From Schistocerca nitens (taxonomy: Eukaryota; Arthropoda; Insecta; Orthoptera; Acrididae): a stretch of 64,000 bases of DNA. Shown here piece by piece: positions 1 to 10,501 of this stretch. Made by a program: the position numbers and the translations under genes. The stretch is taken from assembly GCF_023898315.1 (NCBI RefSeq), contig NC_064617.1:716923202-716987201 (forward strand), given 5' to 3'. Under the pieces are notes generated by a model. That model was given only the letters and a program-made list of their open reading frames with translations, was not told where the DNA came from and made no database searches. Every line of letters starts with the position of its first letter. The stretch's first letter is position 1.

Positions 1-754
1 GAAATTTTCAGAATCAGCAGTCAGTTGTGGAAACAACTACAACATATCTGGGGAAGAGGTATTTGACTTCATCTGTGATATTTGCACAGAAAATATTAAT
101 CTTTGGTGAATCTTGTTCATGCACTACAATCTCATGACAATTTTCAGTGTCCCATGCTCTTACATTGTGTCAGTTATCCTTCCCATATAAATGTTAGGTT
201 GCTCTGTCACTGGGGGTGAAATGTTCATCATCAAGTGCTTCCAGGATTGTTATGCAAATCAAAGGCGCTGGCTGTAATATTCCAGGTGGGACAGTTTGAA
301 ACTGTCATTGTAAAATCTTGTGCACATTTTTCTGTGGTATTTCAAGTTTGTGGCTTGAATACACTGTTGAATTTTTTGGACTACATATGAAACATTTCTT
401 CAGCCTCTCCATAGCTGCATCTGGTACACTTGGTCAACCAGTACTTTTCTGTATATGGAGACAACCTGTGTCCCTAAATTGTCAATACCAACACCCAAGC
501 TTACATAGTGGTTCTTTTCCATAATTCCTTCTGAATGCACTCTTCACTGTTATAACATACCCCCACACCCTATAACTCTTTTCTAACTTTGTCACCATTT
601 TGTTGCACTGCACTCATAATGCTGACTGGTAGGCACATTCCAAACTCTTTGAGTTTACAGTCCTGTTCATGTATCAGCCATATTTGTACATGTAATAGCC
701 TACTTTGGAAAGTATAGAACTTTGAAAATGAATTAATTATTTATAGGAGCCCTG
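1..754 (-). mobile_element. Degenerate mariner-like DNA transposon, cut by window edge
   Basis: This is a decayed copy of the same element as the one at 12930-13827. Stretches at 1-120 and 500-754 align with 13390-13560 and 13565-13827. The right terminal inverted repeat ends at 754 and is followed by TA (755-756), the target dinucleotide of Tc1/mariner elements. Its reverse complement starts CAGGGCTCCTATAAATAATT, close to the ends of the other copy. No transposase reading frame survives here. The left end lies outside the window. Confidence 0.6.
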
Positions 755-756
755 TA

Positions 757-1544
757 TATCTCAGACAGTTTCCCATCTCTATTCTATACTGTCCTCAATA
801 CAAACATCACTCCATGTTTCTGTTTCTAGCTAAAATTTTATTTTACACAAATTTCTTAGTTTACTTTGTCTAAATGCAGTCACTATTTTATCCTCATTCC
901 TTACCTCATCCCACAGTTTAATTGTTTGCCCAAAATTGTCTACAACAACAGTGCCCACAGTAGTCTGCAGCAGCAGTGCTCACAACCTGAACTTTTTTTC
1001 TGTCAGTGAGAATATTTGGCAGAACACACTCTATTAGTCAGCCTGACATGTCTGTGCACCTTATTGGATATTTTACATGGAACTGAATACTGTTTGTCCT
1101 TACAATGTCATGAAAACTTTTTGTGTAGCCTTTGTCTTTCACTATTTAGGACCTATGTATTAAAGTCGCAAAACTAAATTTTTTGGTGATTTTATCCAGT
1201 AACACATCTCCACTCCAGCAAAAAACTTACAGTGCTAGTGCTTGGAGTTCTTATATTCCTATATGAAGGCACTTTCCTCTATAAACTGTATTTGTGCTGC
1301 TGCTTCATCGAAGCTGAGTTCTGGTCAACTTGAGGTGGTTGTGGAGTGTAGTCAATTACTTTGCTTGTCTCATATATTGCTGCATTCCTACAGTAGCCTG
1401 GTTTTTTTTCTTTTTTATCTTTCTATATTGAAAACCTTTAGGATTAATTTTGAATCTCAATAGACCTAATGTTTCTGCATATTAGTATTAACACTCTGCA
1501 CCCTAAAGAGAGTAATCAGTCTTTCTTATATGTCATTCTTGTGG
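757..1544. other. Unassigned AT-rich sequence
   Basis: I see no coding exon, RNA gene or recognisable repeat family in this stretch between two decayed elements. The small open frames on both strands have no family features. Confidence 0.5.
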
Positions 1545-2345
1545 TCTTCAGTCCAAAGATTGGTTTTATTCAACTCTAAACCCTAGTCTCCTCATTTCTC
1601 TATAATTAACGGTACATACATCATTTTGAGTGTGCTTACTGCAGTCAAGTCTTGCCCTCATTCTTCAGTATTTTACTCCCCACACATACCTCCACTACCA
1701 AATTAACTGTCCCTTGATGTCTCACAGTGTGTCCTATTAGTTTATTCCCTCTTTTGGTAAAGTTTTGCCATGAAGACTTCTTTTTCACGATTTAGATGTA
1801 GTACCTGATCTTGTAACCCTCAACATTCTTCTGCATCACTATATTTCAATACTTTTTATTCTCTTCTTGTGTGTACAGTTTATCATCCATATTTCACTTT
1901 CTTAAGGGGTTACACTACAGACAAATTCTTTTGGACCTGACTTCCTAACACTTAAATTTACATTCAGTGTTAATGTGTTTCTCTTTTTCAGGAAAGCCTT
2001 TCTTCCTATTATCTGTCTGTATTTTACACCCTCTTTACTTCTGTCACTGTTGTTCTCCTATTGATATTTATCTCATAACTTCCCTTCAAGACACTATCCA
2101 TTCCTTTCAACTAGCCTTTCAAGTCCTTTGCCAACTCTGTCAGAAATACAATATCATTGACAAACCAAAAAATTTTGTTCTTCTTCCTGAACTTTAACCA
2201 TCTCCCAAATTTCTGTTTGACTTCCATTTTTGCTTGCTCCATGTGTAGATTTAATGACATCAGGGAAAGTCTGAAAACCTGTCTCACCCCCCTCTCATTG
2301 ACAGCCTCCCTTTCAAGATCCTTGACTGTCATAGCTGCAAGCTGA
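1545..2345 (-). mobile_element. Old RTE-type LINE, 3' fragment
   Basis: The segment begins with a degraded version of the 3' end shared by the RTE copies at 19.4 and 37.2 kb (gtggtcttcagtcc followed by a diverged gactggttt motif) and continues in the same order through the C-terminal region. At 2111-2332 on the minus strand the reading frame still resembles the block around the RT catalytic site: REAVNERGVRQ, then FVNDIVFLTELAKDLK in place of FADDIVILSETAKDLE. The FADD aspartates are lost. This is a 5'-truncated, long-dead copy. Confidence 0.75.
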
Positions 2346-2967
2346 TTTGTGTAAAAGTTGCAAAAACTTTTTGTTCCCTACATTATATACTGATAACTTC
2401 AGAGTTCAGAGCAACAAGAACTGCTGACTTCAGATATTCTTCAGTTTTATACATCGATTGGACATTTATGTCTCTAGGATCAATAGCTATTCCTTGACAT
2501 GTTTATCCATGTTGTGGGAAACTGCCAGGCATCAGAACACAGTATCATTGCTGTAAGGCCAAATCCTCATTCAGTTTGGGTGGACCGGGTATATGAGCCA
2601 TGTAAGTGGTATAGAATGTTGCTGAGGTAATAGCACCGAACCAACACCAACTGCAGGTGTGAATGAGTTGGATAGCTAGCTATCTTCTCATTTGCACTCT
2701 TAAATTCCTGTCTGTTACTATTAATCAGATGCTGGTCACGAGGTGTGGAGAGAAGCCTAGAATGCACTGTTTATAAATTAGGCTGTTGTGCCAGACATTG
2801 TTGAAGGTCATTCCAGTATTAAGGAACAGTGGCTTTTGTTGATACTGCTGATTAATGTTGTGATGGGGGTTAAAGTAGAGATGTTAGAGCAGATAATGGT
2901 TTGTTACTTGAGAAGAATTTTAAGTTTGTCTTTGAATGTATGAAATCTCACAATGGAATGTCAAAGT
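2346..2967. other. Unassigned sequence
   Basis: No exon, RNA or repeat family recognised. Short open frames on both strands look like chance. Confidence 0.4.
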
Positions 2968-3352
2968 TCAGGAGGAATAACAATATGGAAAGGGTAGATT
3001 GCTACTCAACACACAGAGAAAGTGTCAAGCTGCAGAAAGGGCACAATGAAAAAGAATGACTAAATATTCAGCTTTTTACTGTGTCTTTCAACAGAAGCAA
3101 AAAACCTACACATTCACAAAAGCACAACTCATACATACATGCCTGCTGTCATATCCAGATGCTAAGGCCATCTGAGATGAACAATAACCTACCTGGGGTA
3201 CATAGAGGGAGAGTGGAAGACTCATGGGATGGGGAGGTGAAGGGAAAGCAGGGTAGGAATGGAGGTAGATGCTTGCACTGCCTGTGGTAGATGCAGGGAC
3301 ATTGTGGGGACAGGATGAAATTAAGGACTTGCTCCATTACTACACTCCACAA
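2968..3352 (-). mobile_element. Penelope-like element 3' fragment
   Basis: The segment follows the same order of blocks as the minus-strand 3' end of the Penelope-like complex at 46292 onward. It has a caatatggaaagggtagatt block with gctactca, a cacaatgaaaaagaatgact block, a run of CA-rich words (cacaactcatacatacatg), then the G-rich, pyrimidine-poor strand of the 3' untranslated region. It is diverged and truncated on the inner side. No coding potential remains. Confidence 0.55.
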
Positions 3353-4023
3353 ACTAGTATCTTACAGAGTGTGTTTTTCCTGATCCCCTCATATGATCCA
3401 AGGTGACTCTGGTCTTCAATTTATTACATTTAGATTGGTACCTGAGCAAGAGGACAGAAATGTAGAGCCCAAAGATTTGAAGGATTAGCCTAACATACCT
3501 TGTCATTTATTAATCAAATAACTTACGTCATTACACAAAACACTCTGAATTTGAAGATGTCAAGAGAGAGGAGTATGGTGATATTTTTACTACATAATTA
3601 CATTTTTTTCACTTTTATAAGTAATTGATTGATTACGTTTTGTACTGCGGGAAGTAGTGAGTGTCTGTGTATGTAAAGGTAGCATGCAGGTGTTCCAGGA
3701 AGCATGATTATTGCTTGTGTAATCCCAAAATATTCTAGCACAATGTATATTTGTACATTACATTTTACTTAGACTGAGGAGAATTTGTGTTGGAGTGTAT
3801 CTTCAGTGCTTTATTTGACTTTAAAAGGATCCACATTGTCTCTCTGCGTTAGAAGCAGTAAATTTCTGTGCATTATAAGTGGTAACAATGAATGTTATTT
3901 GAATAATTTTGGATTTGGACATATATGTTATACATAACCAATGTTTAATGCACATGTGTCAAACAATAAATTCCCTGTTATACATTAAAGCACGTAAGAT
4001 GATGGTCTCCAGTATGTGAAATA
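3353..4023. other. Unassigned sequence
   Basis: AT-rich sequence with no recognisable gene, RNA or repeat family. Confidence 0.4.
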
Positions 4024-4192
4024 TTGGACAAGACTGCATTGCGACAAATATGTTTGCGGTGTTGAAGAAGGGAGACCCTACAGCAAGGAAGGTTGATAAA
4101 AGTGTCCTGCTCCCTCTGTTTGGCAATGAAGCAGTAACTGTCATCTCTCCACCATCAGAGATGAATGAAACTTTAAATTTATTTGTTAACTA
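4024..4192 (+). other. Unidentified open segment ending in tandem stops
   Basis: A plus-strand frame is open from about 4024 (starting N-I-G-Q-D-C) to a TAA at 4190-4192, directly followed by ATG and TGA. It encodes about 55 residues with a non-random look: charged KKGD, then TARKVDKSVLLPLFGN, an ISPPSE turn and an LNLFVNYFSF end. A stop codon lies just upstream in the same frame and the only AG in between (about 4030) is a poor splice acceptor. It could be the end of a retro-copied or decayed gene, or part of an unrecognised element. I do not know the family. Confidence 0.2.
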
Positions 4193-4334
4193 CTTCAGTT
4201 TTGTTGAATAATGAATGAGCTTTATTTTAAGAAACTTTAGACATTGTCCTTGTTACTGTATATATCACTCACTGTATAATTTAATTCTGTAAGGTGTATG
4301 TTTTTGTATTCTTTGTATCTTTCATATTTTAGAA

Positions 4335-4632
4335 GTTTCAACACCAGTATGAAAAGAATAGATTGCTGCTCACCATATACAGGAGGCACTGAGTAGCAGA
4401 CGGGCACGTTGAAGAAAGGCTAGATATCATTAGCTATTGGACCAAGTCCTTCATCAGACATAGATGTAAAAGTGCGTATGTCTTTTGTTTCGTCAACAGC
4501 TGATGAAGGACTTGGCCCAACAGCTAACGATATTTAGCAGTCTTTTTTCAATGTGCCTCACTGCCTCCTCTATAAGGTGAGCAGCAGTCTATTGTTTTCA
4601 TATTATTGTTATTCCATCCCAGATTTTCCATT
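4335..4632. mobile_element. Short palindromic element with Penelope-like ends
   Basis: A 298-bp element flanked by an 11-bp direct repeat, ATATTTTAGAA, at 4324-4334 and 4633-4643. The left arm (gaaaagaatagattgctgctcaccat) is the reverse complement, with mismatches, of the right arm (ggtgagcagcagtctattgttttca), and inner blocks (aagtccttcatcag / ctgatgaaggactt) also pair. The right arm runs into ttccatcccagattttcca, the 3' terminus of the Penelope-like elements at 49.9 kb. It has no coding capacity. I infer a non-autonomous fold-back derivative mobilised by a Penelope-like element. Confidence 0.75.
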
Positions 4633-4814
4633 ATATTTTAGAAATTCTCTTTATTACAGGCCTGGAGCTGGGGGGGAGGGGGGGGGACCAAGGCATCTGC
4701 CCCAGAAGGCAATTTCAGGGGACACTAAATTCATATTCTTGAAGAAAAAACCTTGACTCACAAAGCACCTAGCATCCAGCGTACACTGGTCTATCGATTG
4801 TTCATATTGTGACA

Positions 4815-5905
4815 AAGCAAGCTGGGATATTCTTCTTTCCCCTCTTGGTTTGCCATCTGCCTCCTTAAAATTCATGTTTTCCCTTTTAATTAATTCCATT
4901 AACATAAATGAGTATAATCTGCATTTCCATAAAAGAGAAATATTGGTCCTTAGTTTTAAAGAATATAACACCAGATCTAATTTTGTGCTTTGATTTTCTA
5001 ATTTATATTGACTATTCATAGTTACTATATTTTGTTATAGGATGAAATAAGTAATTGTTTTGCAACTTAAATTCTATTGTTGACTTATAAAGAAATATAA
5101 ATTCTGTACTATTTATAAACATTTGGAGGAAACTAATAGTATTCTTAAAGGATCTATTTGGCTCTATTTGAAAACATGTTAGCAAAGCAAGCTCTTAATG
5201 AATTCCAAAGTAATTAACAGTTTTGTCCAAAGTATTGTTTGCATACTTGTATTTGTTAAGTTCATGAATTAAACAAATAATTTGGCATAACACTTGCAGT
5301 GGAAGAAACTGTTAAAAAGATGGAATTTTTTGATGTATTTGGTTAATTTAATGAGTTAAGTCTTAATTGTTATTTCTATAAATTGAACATCGAACAATGT
5401 GAAGTTTCAGTACCAGGGCCAATTTTTGGTCCTGAGACAGTCAGTCCACGGCCGAGTTTCAGAGAAGGAACCTGTATTGGTTAGATCAACAACAATGCAT
5501 CCACGAAATAAGTGTAACACAATTAGGCCATGTGTTAAAACAATGACAGTGTCTGCTCCATATATACCTTTCTGTTCTTCAACAACTGTGAACTTTGTGG
5601 TTAGGTTTTTACTGCTCTTAGATGTTCAATAGTAAACTATTGTAATAGTATGTGGAGGTTTGCCTGAAAACTATTAATGAGGCTTATGGAAAGTTAAAAC
5701 AATAGTGCACTGGCCATATATAACTGTGTAGTATTGGGGGGTTGTGAACAGTGAAGGTATACTACTGTGAAATGCAACTGTGCACCTGTCAGATACATTA
5801 TTTAAAGTATCAGTGTTGTATTTCCACACACCATTTTTCTGCCAGTTTCAGAATGAAGTACATCAACAGTGAGGACAACAAACGAAGAAATAAAGAAGGC
5901 AAACC
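4815..5905 (-). repeat. Unclassified 1.1-kb dispersed repeat, copy 1
   Basis: On the minus strand this segment aligns over its length with 54862-55975 on the plus strand. Shared blocks include acaaccccccaatact, the gccagtgcactattgtttaa block, acactgtcattgttttaaca and taacagtttcttccactgca. The two copies differ by scattered substitutions and small indels. No long reading frame, terminal repeat or tail was seen. It may be an LTR remnant or a non-autonomous element. Confidence 0.6.
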
Positions 5906-7215
5906 AATACAATATGATATTGAAAGTCATCCCTCTTGGTTTTTGAACATTTTTGAACACTATCTAAGTTGATTTTTGAACGAATCATAAGTTGATTTTT
6001 GAATGTCACAGACAAAAAGGGGACGGAGCTATACTATGTGAACCAAATAAACCTGAACGGGTGAATGCCAATTGCTGCTTGTTTATGTGATGATAGGGTG
6101 TGCTAATGATAGGCATTGTTTCCAGTTATTAGTGAACTCTATAGATTCAAACTACCAGATTGGAAACAAATGACTAACAGATATAACAGTTAAGAAAGAT
6201 TACATATTTTCTACTCAATGTATACAAGAAAATGAAATTTTGACAGAAAATTTTTTGTAGAACTCTATACTACTAAGGCCAGTTGTACAGTCCCTGGATA
6301 GCAGCTGCTTAAGATCTATTCTCAGAATAGTGTGGAAAACACATTTCACAAACACATTATAATGCCTAACAGGGGAATAAAACACGGGATAACCAAACTG
6401 ATGATTCTGGCAGGGTTAGTGAAGTTAACCAGAGAATAAGTTTTGACAGTGGCAGGAATAGTTACAGAATTACTAATGACAAAATTTTTAGTTATAACAA
6501 GGAAGCAGAAGAAATGGTGACACCATGCAAATTATATGTAAGAATATGACGATTCCAAATTTATATAAAAATTTTGTGCTACTACTACTACCTTTTGTCT
6601 CATGCTTGAGAAACTGGAGTGTACGAATGAACTGCAAAACTATTTCCCTAACATTAAATGTTTTGCTTGTAGTAGGCCTAATAGCTATTTGATATTGGTA
6701 CTTTGTGAATTATATTCTGTCATGTTATTTATGTAGATGAGGTAGATAAAAATGACCATTTGTGTCAAAACAGCATGTGTTACAATTTCTATTTCATTTT
6801 ATCTAGCAGACAGTGACAAAATAGGCATGATCAAATCAAGAAACCATACCAGTCTTGGGTGCTATTCGTATTACCAGCTTATTCAGTATTTTGATATTTC
6901 AAGTCGCAAAATGTTTGACAAACTTTAATGAGGTAATAGAGTCTTTCGCAGAAAGGAAAGCACACCATGTAAAGCTGTAGCAAGATTAGGGAGGAAAAGA
7001 TTCTGTCACAAATAATCCCACTCAGTATTAATTGTATGGGGGGAGAGTGTCAAACCCGCCGACTGGGAGCAGGAGAGGTGGCTTAGGACATTTTAATTTC
7101 CACTGTCCTGAATAAAGGTTAGATGGCTTCCATTGCAAAAGGTACATGATTGAATTCCACAGAGCAAAATACCGTGATGTGCGATAGAAGAAGGCTGTGT
7201 AAAGAGGCATGGCAC
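5906..7215. other. Unassigned sequence
   Basis: AT-rich, no supported exon or repeat. If the decayed gypsy element at 9-10.5 kb once continued through the Tc1 and SINE insertions, part of its pol may lie near 7000-7215, but no motif confirms this. Confidence 0.35.
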
Positions 7216-7226
7216 TGCAGTTTGGC

Positions 7227-7433
7227 GTCCGCAGCTCATGGTCGTGTGGTAGCGTTCTTGCTTCCCACGCCCGGTTTCCCGGGTTCGATTCCCGGCGGGG
7301 TCTGGGATTTTCTCTGCCTCGTGATGACTGGGTGTTGTGTGATGTCCTTAGGTTAGTTAGGTTTAAGTAGTTCTAAGTTCTAGAGGACTGATGACCATAG
7401 ATGTTAAGTCCCATAGTGCTCAGAGCCATTTTT
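7227..7433 (+). mobile_element. tRNA-derived SINE with 11-bp target duplication
   Basis: The head carries an RNA polymerase III A-box-like tggtcgtgtggtagcg and a perfect B box GGTTCGATTCC (about 7280). The body (tttctctgcctcgtgatg, gactgatgaccatagatgtt) is shared with the copy at 51180-51392. The element is flanked by TGCAGTTTGGC at 7216-7226 and 7434-7444, an 11-bp target-site duplication, so both ends are defined. This is a non-coding element mobilised in trans by a LINE. Confidence 0.9.
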
Positions 7434-7487
7434 TGCAGTTTGGCACATTTAAGGCCAAATAACATTTCTTACATTTCCTCAAACATA

Positions 7488-8909
7488 CACTCCTGGAAAT
7501 TGAAATAAGAACACCGTGAATTCATTGTCCCGGGAAGGGGAAACTTTATTGACCCATTCCTGGAGTCAGATACATCACATGATCACACTGACAGAACCAC
7601 AGGCACATAGACACAGGCAACAGAGCATGCACAATGTCGGCACTAGTACAGTGTATATCCACCTTTCGCAGCAATGCAGGCTGCTATTCTCCCATGGAGA
7701 CGATCGTAGAGATGCTGGATGTAGTCCTGTGGAACGGCTTGCCATGCCATTTCCACCTGGCGCCTCAGTTGGACCAGCGTTCGTGCTGGACGTGCAGACC
7801 GCGTGAGACGACGCTTCATCCAGTCCCAAACATGCTCAATGGGGGAGAGATCCGGAGATCTTGCTGGCCAGGGTAGTTGACTTACACCTTCTAGAGCACA
7901 TTGGGTGGCACGGGATACATGCGGACGTGCATTGTCCTGTTGGAACAGCAAGTTCCGTTTCTGGTCTAGGAATGGTAGAACGATGGGTTCGATGACGGTT
8001 TGGATGTACCGTGCACTGTTCAGTGTCCCCTCGACGATCACCAGTGGTGTACGGCCAGTGTAGGAGATCGCTCCCCACACCATGATGCCGGGTGTTGGCC
8101 CTGTGTGCCTCGGTCGTATGCAGTCCTGATTGTGGCGCTCACCTGCACGGCGCCAAACACGCATACGACCATCATTGGCACCAAGGCAGAAGCGACTCTC
8201 ATCGCTGAAGACGACACGTCTCCATTCGTCCCTCCATTCACGCCTGTCGCGACACCACTGGAGGCCGGCTGCACGATGTTGGGGCGTGAGCGGAAGACGG
8301 CCTAACGGTGTGCGGGATCGTAGCCCAGCTTCATGGAGACGGTTGCGAATGGTCCTCGCCGATACCCCAGGAGCAACAGTGTCCCTAATTTGCTGGGAAG
8401 AGGCGGTGCGGTCCCCTACGGCACTCTGTAGGATCCTACGGTCTTGGCGTGCATCCGTGCGTCGCTGCGGTCCGGTCCCAGGTCGACGGGCACGTGCACC
8501 TTCCGCCGACCACTGGCGACAACATCGATGTACTGTGGAGACCTCACGCCCCACGTGTTGAGCAATTCGGCGGTACGTCCACCCGGCCTCCCGCATGCCC
8601 ACTATACGCCCTCGCTCAAAGTCCGTCAACTGCACATACGGTTCACGTCCACGCTGTCGCGGCATGCTACCAGTGTTAAAGACTGTGATGGAGCTCCGTA
8701 TGCCACGGCAAACTGGCTGACACTGACGGCGGCGGTGCACAAATGCTGCGCAGCTAGCGCCATTCGACGGCCAACACCGCGGTTCCTGGTGTGTCCGCTG
8801 TGCCGTGCGTGTGATCATTGCTTGTACAGTCCTCTCGCAGTGTCCGGAGCAAGTATGGTGGGTCTGACACAACGGTGTCAATGTGTTCTTTTTTCCATTT
8901 CCAGGAGTG
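7488..8909 (-). mobile_element. Tc1-like DNA transposon, complete
   Basis: A 1422-bp element with matching ends: CACTCCTGGAAATTGAAATA at the left and tccatttccaggagtg at the right, both inverted, extending about 27 bp with few mismatches. TA dinucleotides flank it at 7486-7487 and 8910-8911, the expected target duplication of the Tc1/mariner superfamily. It contains one intact transposase gene on the minus strand. The coding part is clearly more GC-rich than the AT-rich neighbourhood. Confidence 0.95.
7643..8665 (-). CDS. Tc1-like transposase, intact 340-aa frame
   Basis: Cut-and-paste DDE transposase acting on the terminal repeats of its own element. The open frame continues upstream to 8881, but the start at 8665 (MPRQRGRE) gives 340 aa, the usual Tc1 length, and leaves the upstream part as terminal repeat and leader. 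Residues about 12-50 and 75-115 look like paired helix-turn-helix DNA-binding units, joined by a basic RRPGTGPQRR linker resembling the GRPR motif. The catalytic residues are all present: D155 in VVFSDESRF, D244 in LLFQQDNARPH and E277 in SPDLSPIEHVW. The spacing D244-E277 leaves 32 residues between them, against 34 in classical Tc1. No stop or frameshift is present, so it could be functional or only recently silenced. Confidence 0.95.
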   Translation of the reverse strand: MPRQRGREPYVQLTDFERGRIVGMREAGWTYRRIAQHVGREVSTVHRCCRQWSAEGARARRPGTGPQRRTDARQDRRILQSAVGDRTASSQQIRDTVAPGVSARTIRNRLHEAGLRSRTPLGRLPLTPQHRAAGLQWCRDRREWRDEWRRVVFSDESRFCLGANDGRMRVWRRAGERHNQDCIRPRHTGPTPGIMVWGAISYTGRTPLVIVEGTLNSARYIQTVIEPIVLPFLDQKRNLLFQQDNARPHVSRATQCALEGVSQLPWPARSPDLSPIEHVWDWMKRRLTRSARPARTLVQLRRQVEMAWQAVPQDYIQHLYDRLHGRIAACIAAKGGYTLY

Positions 8910-8911
8910 TA

Positions 8912-9760
8912 TATGTTTTATATATCAAACTCTTCTCTATGAAATTGCTTTTCTTGTGTTGGTGCAACTCCTCTTTAGCTGTCTCCTGTATATTTGCCAT
9001 TATAGTTCCACATGTCATTACACCATCTTTCAATCCTAAATTATGTAAGTAAACTGGGACACTTTCTTTCTTATCCATGGCTTCTGCCCTACAAAGACGT
9101 CATGTCATGTTCAACTGAAATCTATTGAGAACTTCATTCTGGGTGAGTGGGTCAACCAGAAAGGTAGTTCATTTAGGCTCTCATATTTTGGCTGTCATCC
9201 AGAAAACCCTTCCAGTCCACTACATACAGTGTCAGGGATGTTGGCTTTTAACACTAAGATACATATATTATGGAATTTCTGGGAATGGGCCCCTTCCCAA
9301 AGTTTCATCATATCTGTGTGGTACTGTTTTCACTGAATGGTGAATCGCATCACTGAATACAACAGCATGACACCAGTTATCAGTCACACTCTCATAGTGG
9401 TGCAGAAAGTCATTCCCCAGGATGACAACATAATCCTGCCCTTGCTTCCTCAGTGCTTCCATCTCAAGCTCATACATTCTCCCACCAGTTTCTAACTTGA
9501 CATAGTGCATACCTTCAGTCTTAATTACTTTGGCCCACAGTAGGCTAATATGGCAGTGGTGCAGCATTTTAAGCCCCACTTATCACTAGGGGGCAAGAAC
9601 TAAATTCACTTCAGCACTCATAAAATTCAAAATTCCTACTTTCCTCGCTTGTATCTTTCCATGCACAATTATGCTTACCACGTCTTGTAACCCATAGAAA
9701 TTAATGGGGTTGACAGTTCCTACTGGTTGGTGTGGAGGGGTGGCTGTTCCTGTCCTCTAT
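8912..9760 (-). pseudogene. Decayed LTR-retrotransposon protease region
   Basis: On the minus strand, pieces of a retropepsin-like domain can be read: VSIIVHGKIQARKVGILNF near 9640-9710, where the catalytic DTG/DSG motif is no longer present, and DYVVILGNDFLHHY near 9410, matching the ILG-x-D-F flap-end motif of gypsy proteases. A further stretch near 8990-9060 (VPVYLHNLGLKDG) resembles the linker between protease and RT. Frames are shifted between these pieces. The Tc1-like transposon at 7488-8909 seems to have landed at the edge of this remnant. Confidence 0.55.
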
Positions 9761-10501
9761 CCATTTCCCTGATTAATTTCCCCTTTGCTTATGTAATTCT
9801 GCAATCTGCCATGGCTGTTATTTGCTCTACATGATGCCCGAGGACAGTTAATATCCAAATGTCTAATCTCACTGTAGCTTGGACAGCAAGGAGCCCTACA
9901 TCTGTAGGCTGTGTGACCTGTCCACCTATAATGTTCACAATTTGTGTCATCTGTAAATACCCAACACGGATCACTATTGTGTGAACTGCACAAAACAAAT
10001 CACCCTGCTTCCTCTCACAGGAATGCTAAATTGGGGATTGATACAGCAGATAAAAGGCATCCACAGATTCCAAATAAGTACGTGTGTCACCTTATAACTT
10101 AAAACACGCCACATTCAATGGAAAGCTGTCTGGCCACAAGGAAATGCGACAGACATCATGAACATCTTTGCAGGAAGGTGCATATGTTTTCAGTACATCC
10201 TCCCTGAGAAAGAACGGATGAATGTAACTGCCAGAAATCTGCTCTCATTAGTGGATTGTGAGGCAAGTGTATTGGCTTCAGTTTCTGTAGGGCACTGAGG
10301 GGTGGCTTGAACTTATGAATCTGACTTTTGCACAGCTGCCTGCATCCACAGCTGGCCAAACTGCTTTTCTGTCTCTACATTTTTAATAGTGATCTTATGT
10401 AACTGCTTCTGCAGGTCACAAATAAGGTCATGTGGTAGGCTGCCTGGTTTTTTGGGCCAGTCCACATGCAACATGACAGTACAGCATGATGGACTGTCCA
10501 C
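9757..10501 (-). pseudogene. Decayed LTR-retrotransposon gag with broken zinc knuckle
   Basis: Minus-strand segment upstream of the protease remnant. It contains CEHYRWTGHTAYRC at about 9900-9941, a retroviral zinc-knuckle pattern in which the second cysteine of C-X2-C-X4-H-X4-C is replaced by tyrosine, followed by further Cys-rich sequence. Frames at 10156-10501 (PHDLICDLQKQLHKITIKN) could be the gag core. Order gag then protease on the minus strand fits a Ty3/gypsy element. No LTRs were found, so the family is uncertain. Confidence 0.45.

Noticed and set aside
5852..5972. Possible exon starting MKYINSEDNKRR after gccagtttcag
   Set aside because: No acceptable donor follows, and most of the stretch is part of the unclassified repeat that also occurs at 54.9 kb.
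7643..8881. Transposase start at 8881
   Set aside because: The first 72 codons overlap the terminal inverted repeat and subterminal region and lack family features; the start at 8665 gives the normal length.
8444..9052. 202-aa plus-strand open frame in the Tc1 element
   Set aside because: Antisense shadow of the GC-rich transposase gene.
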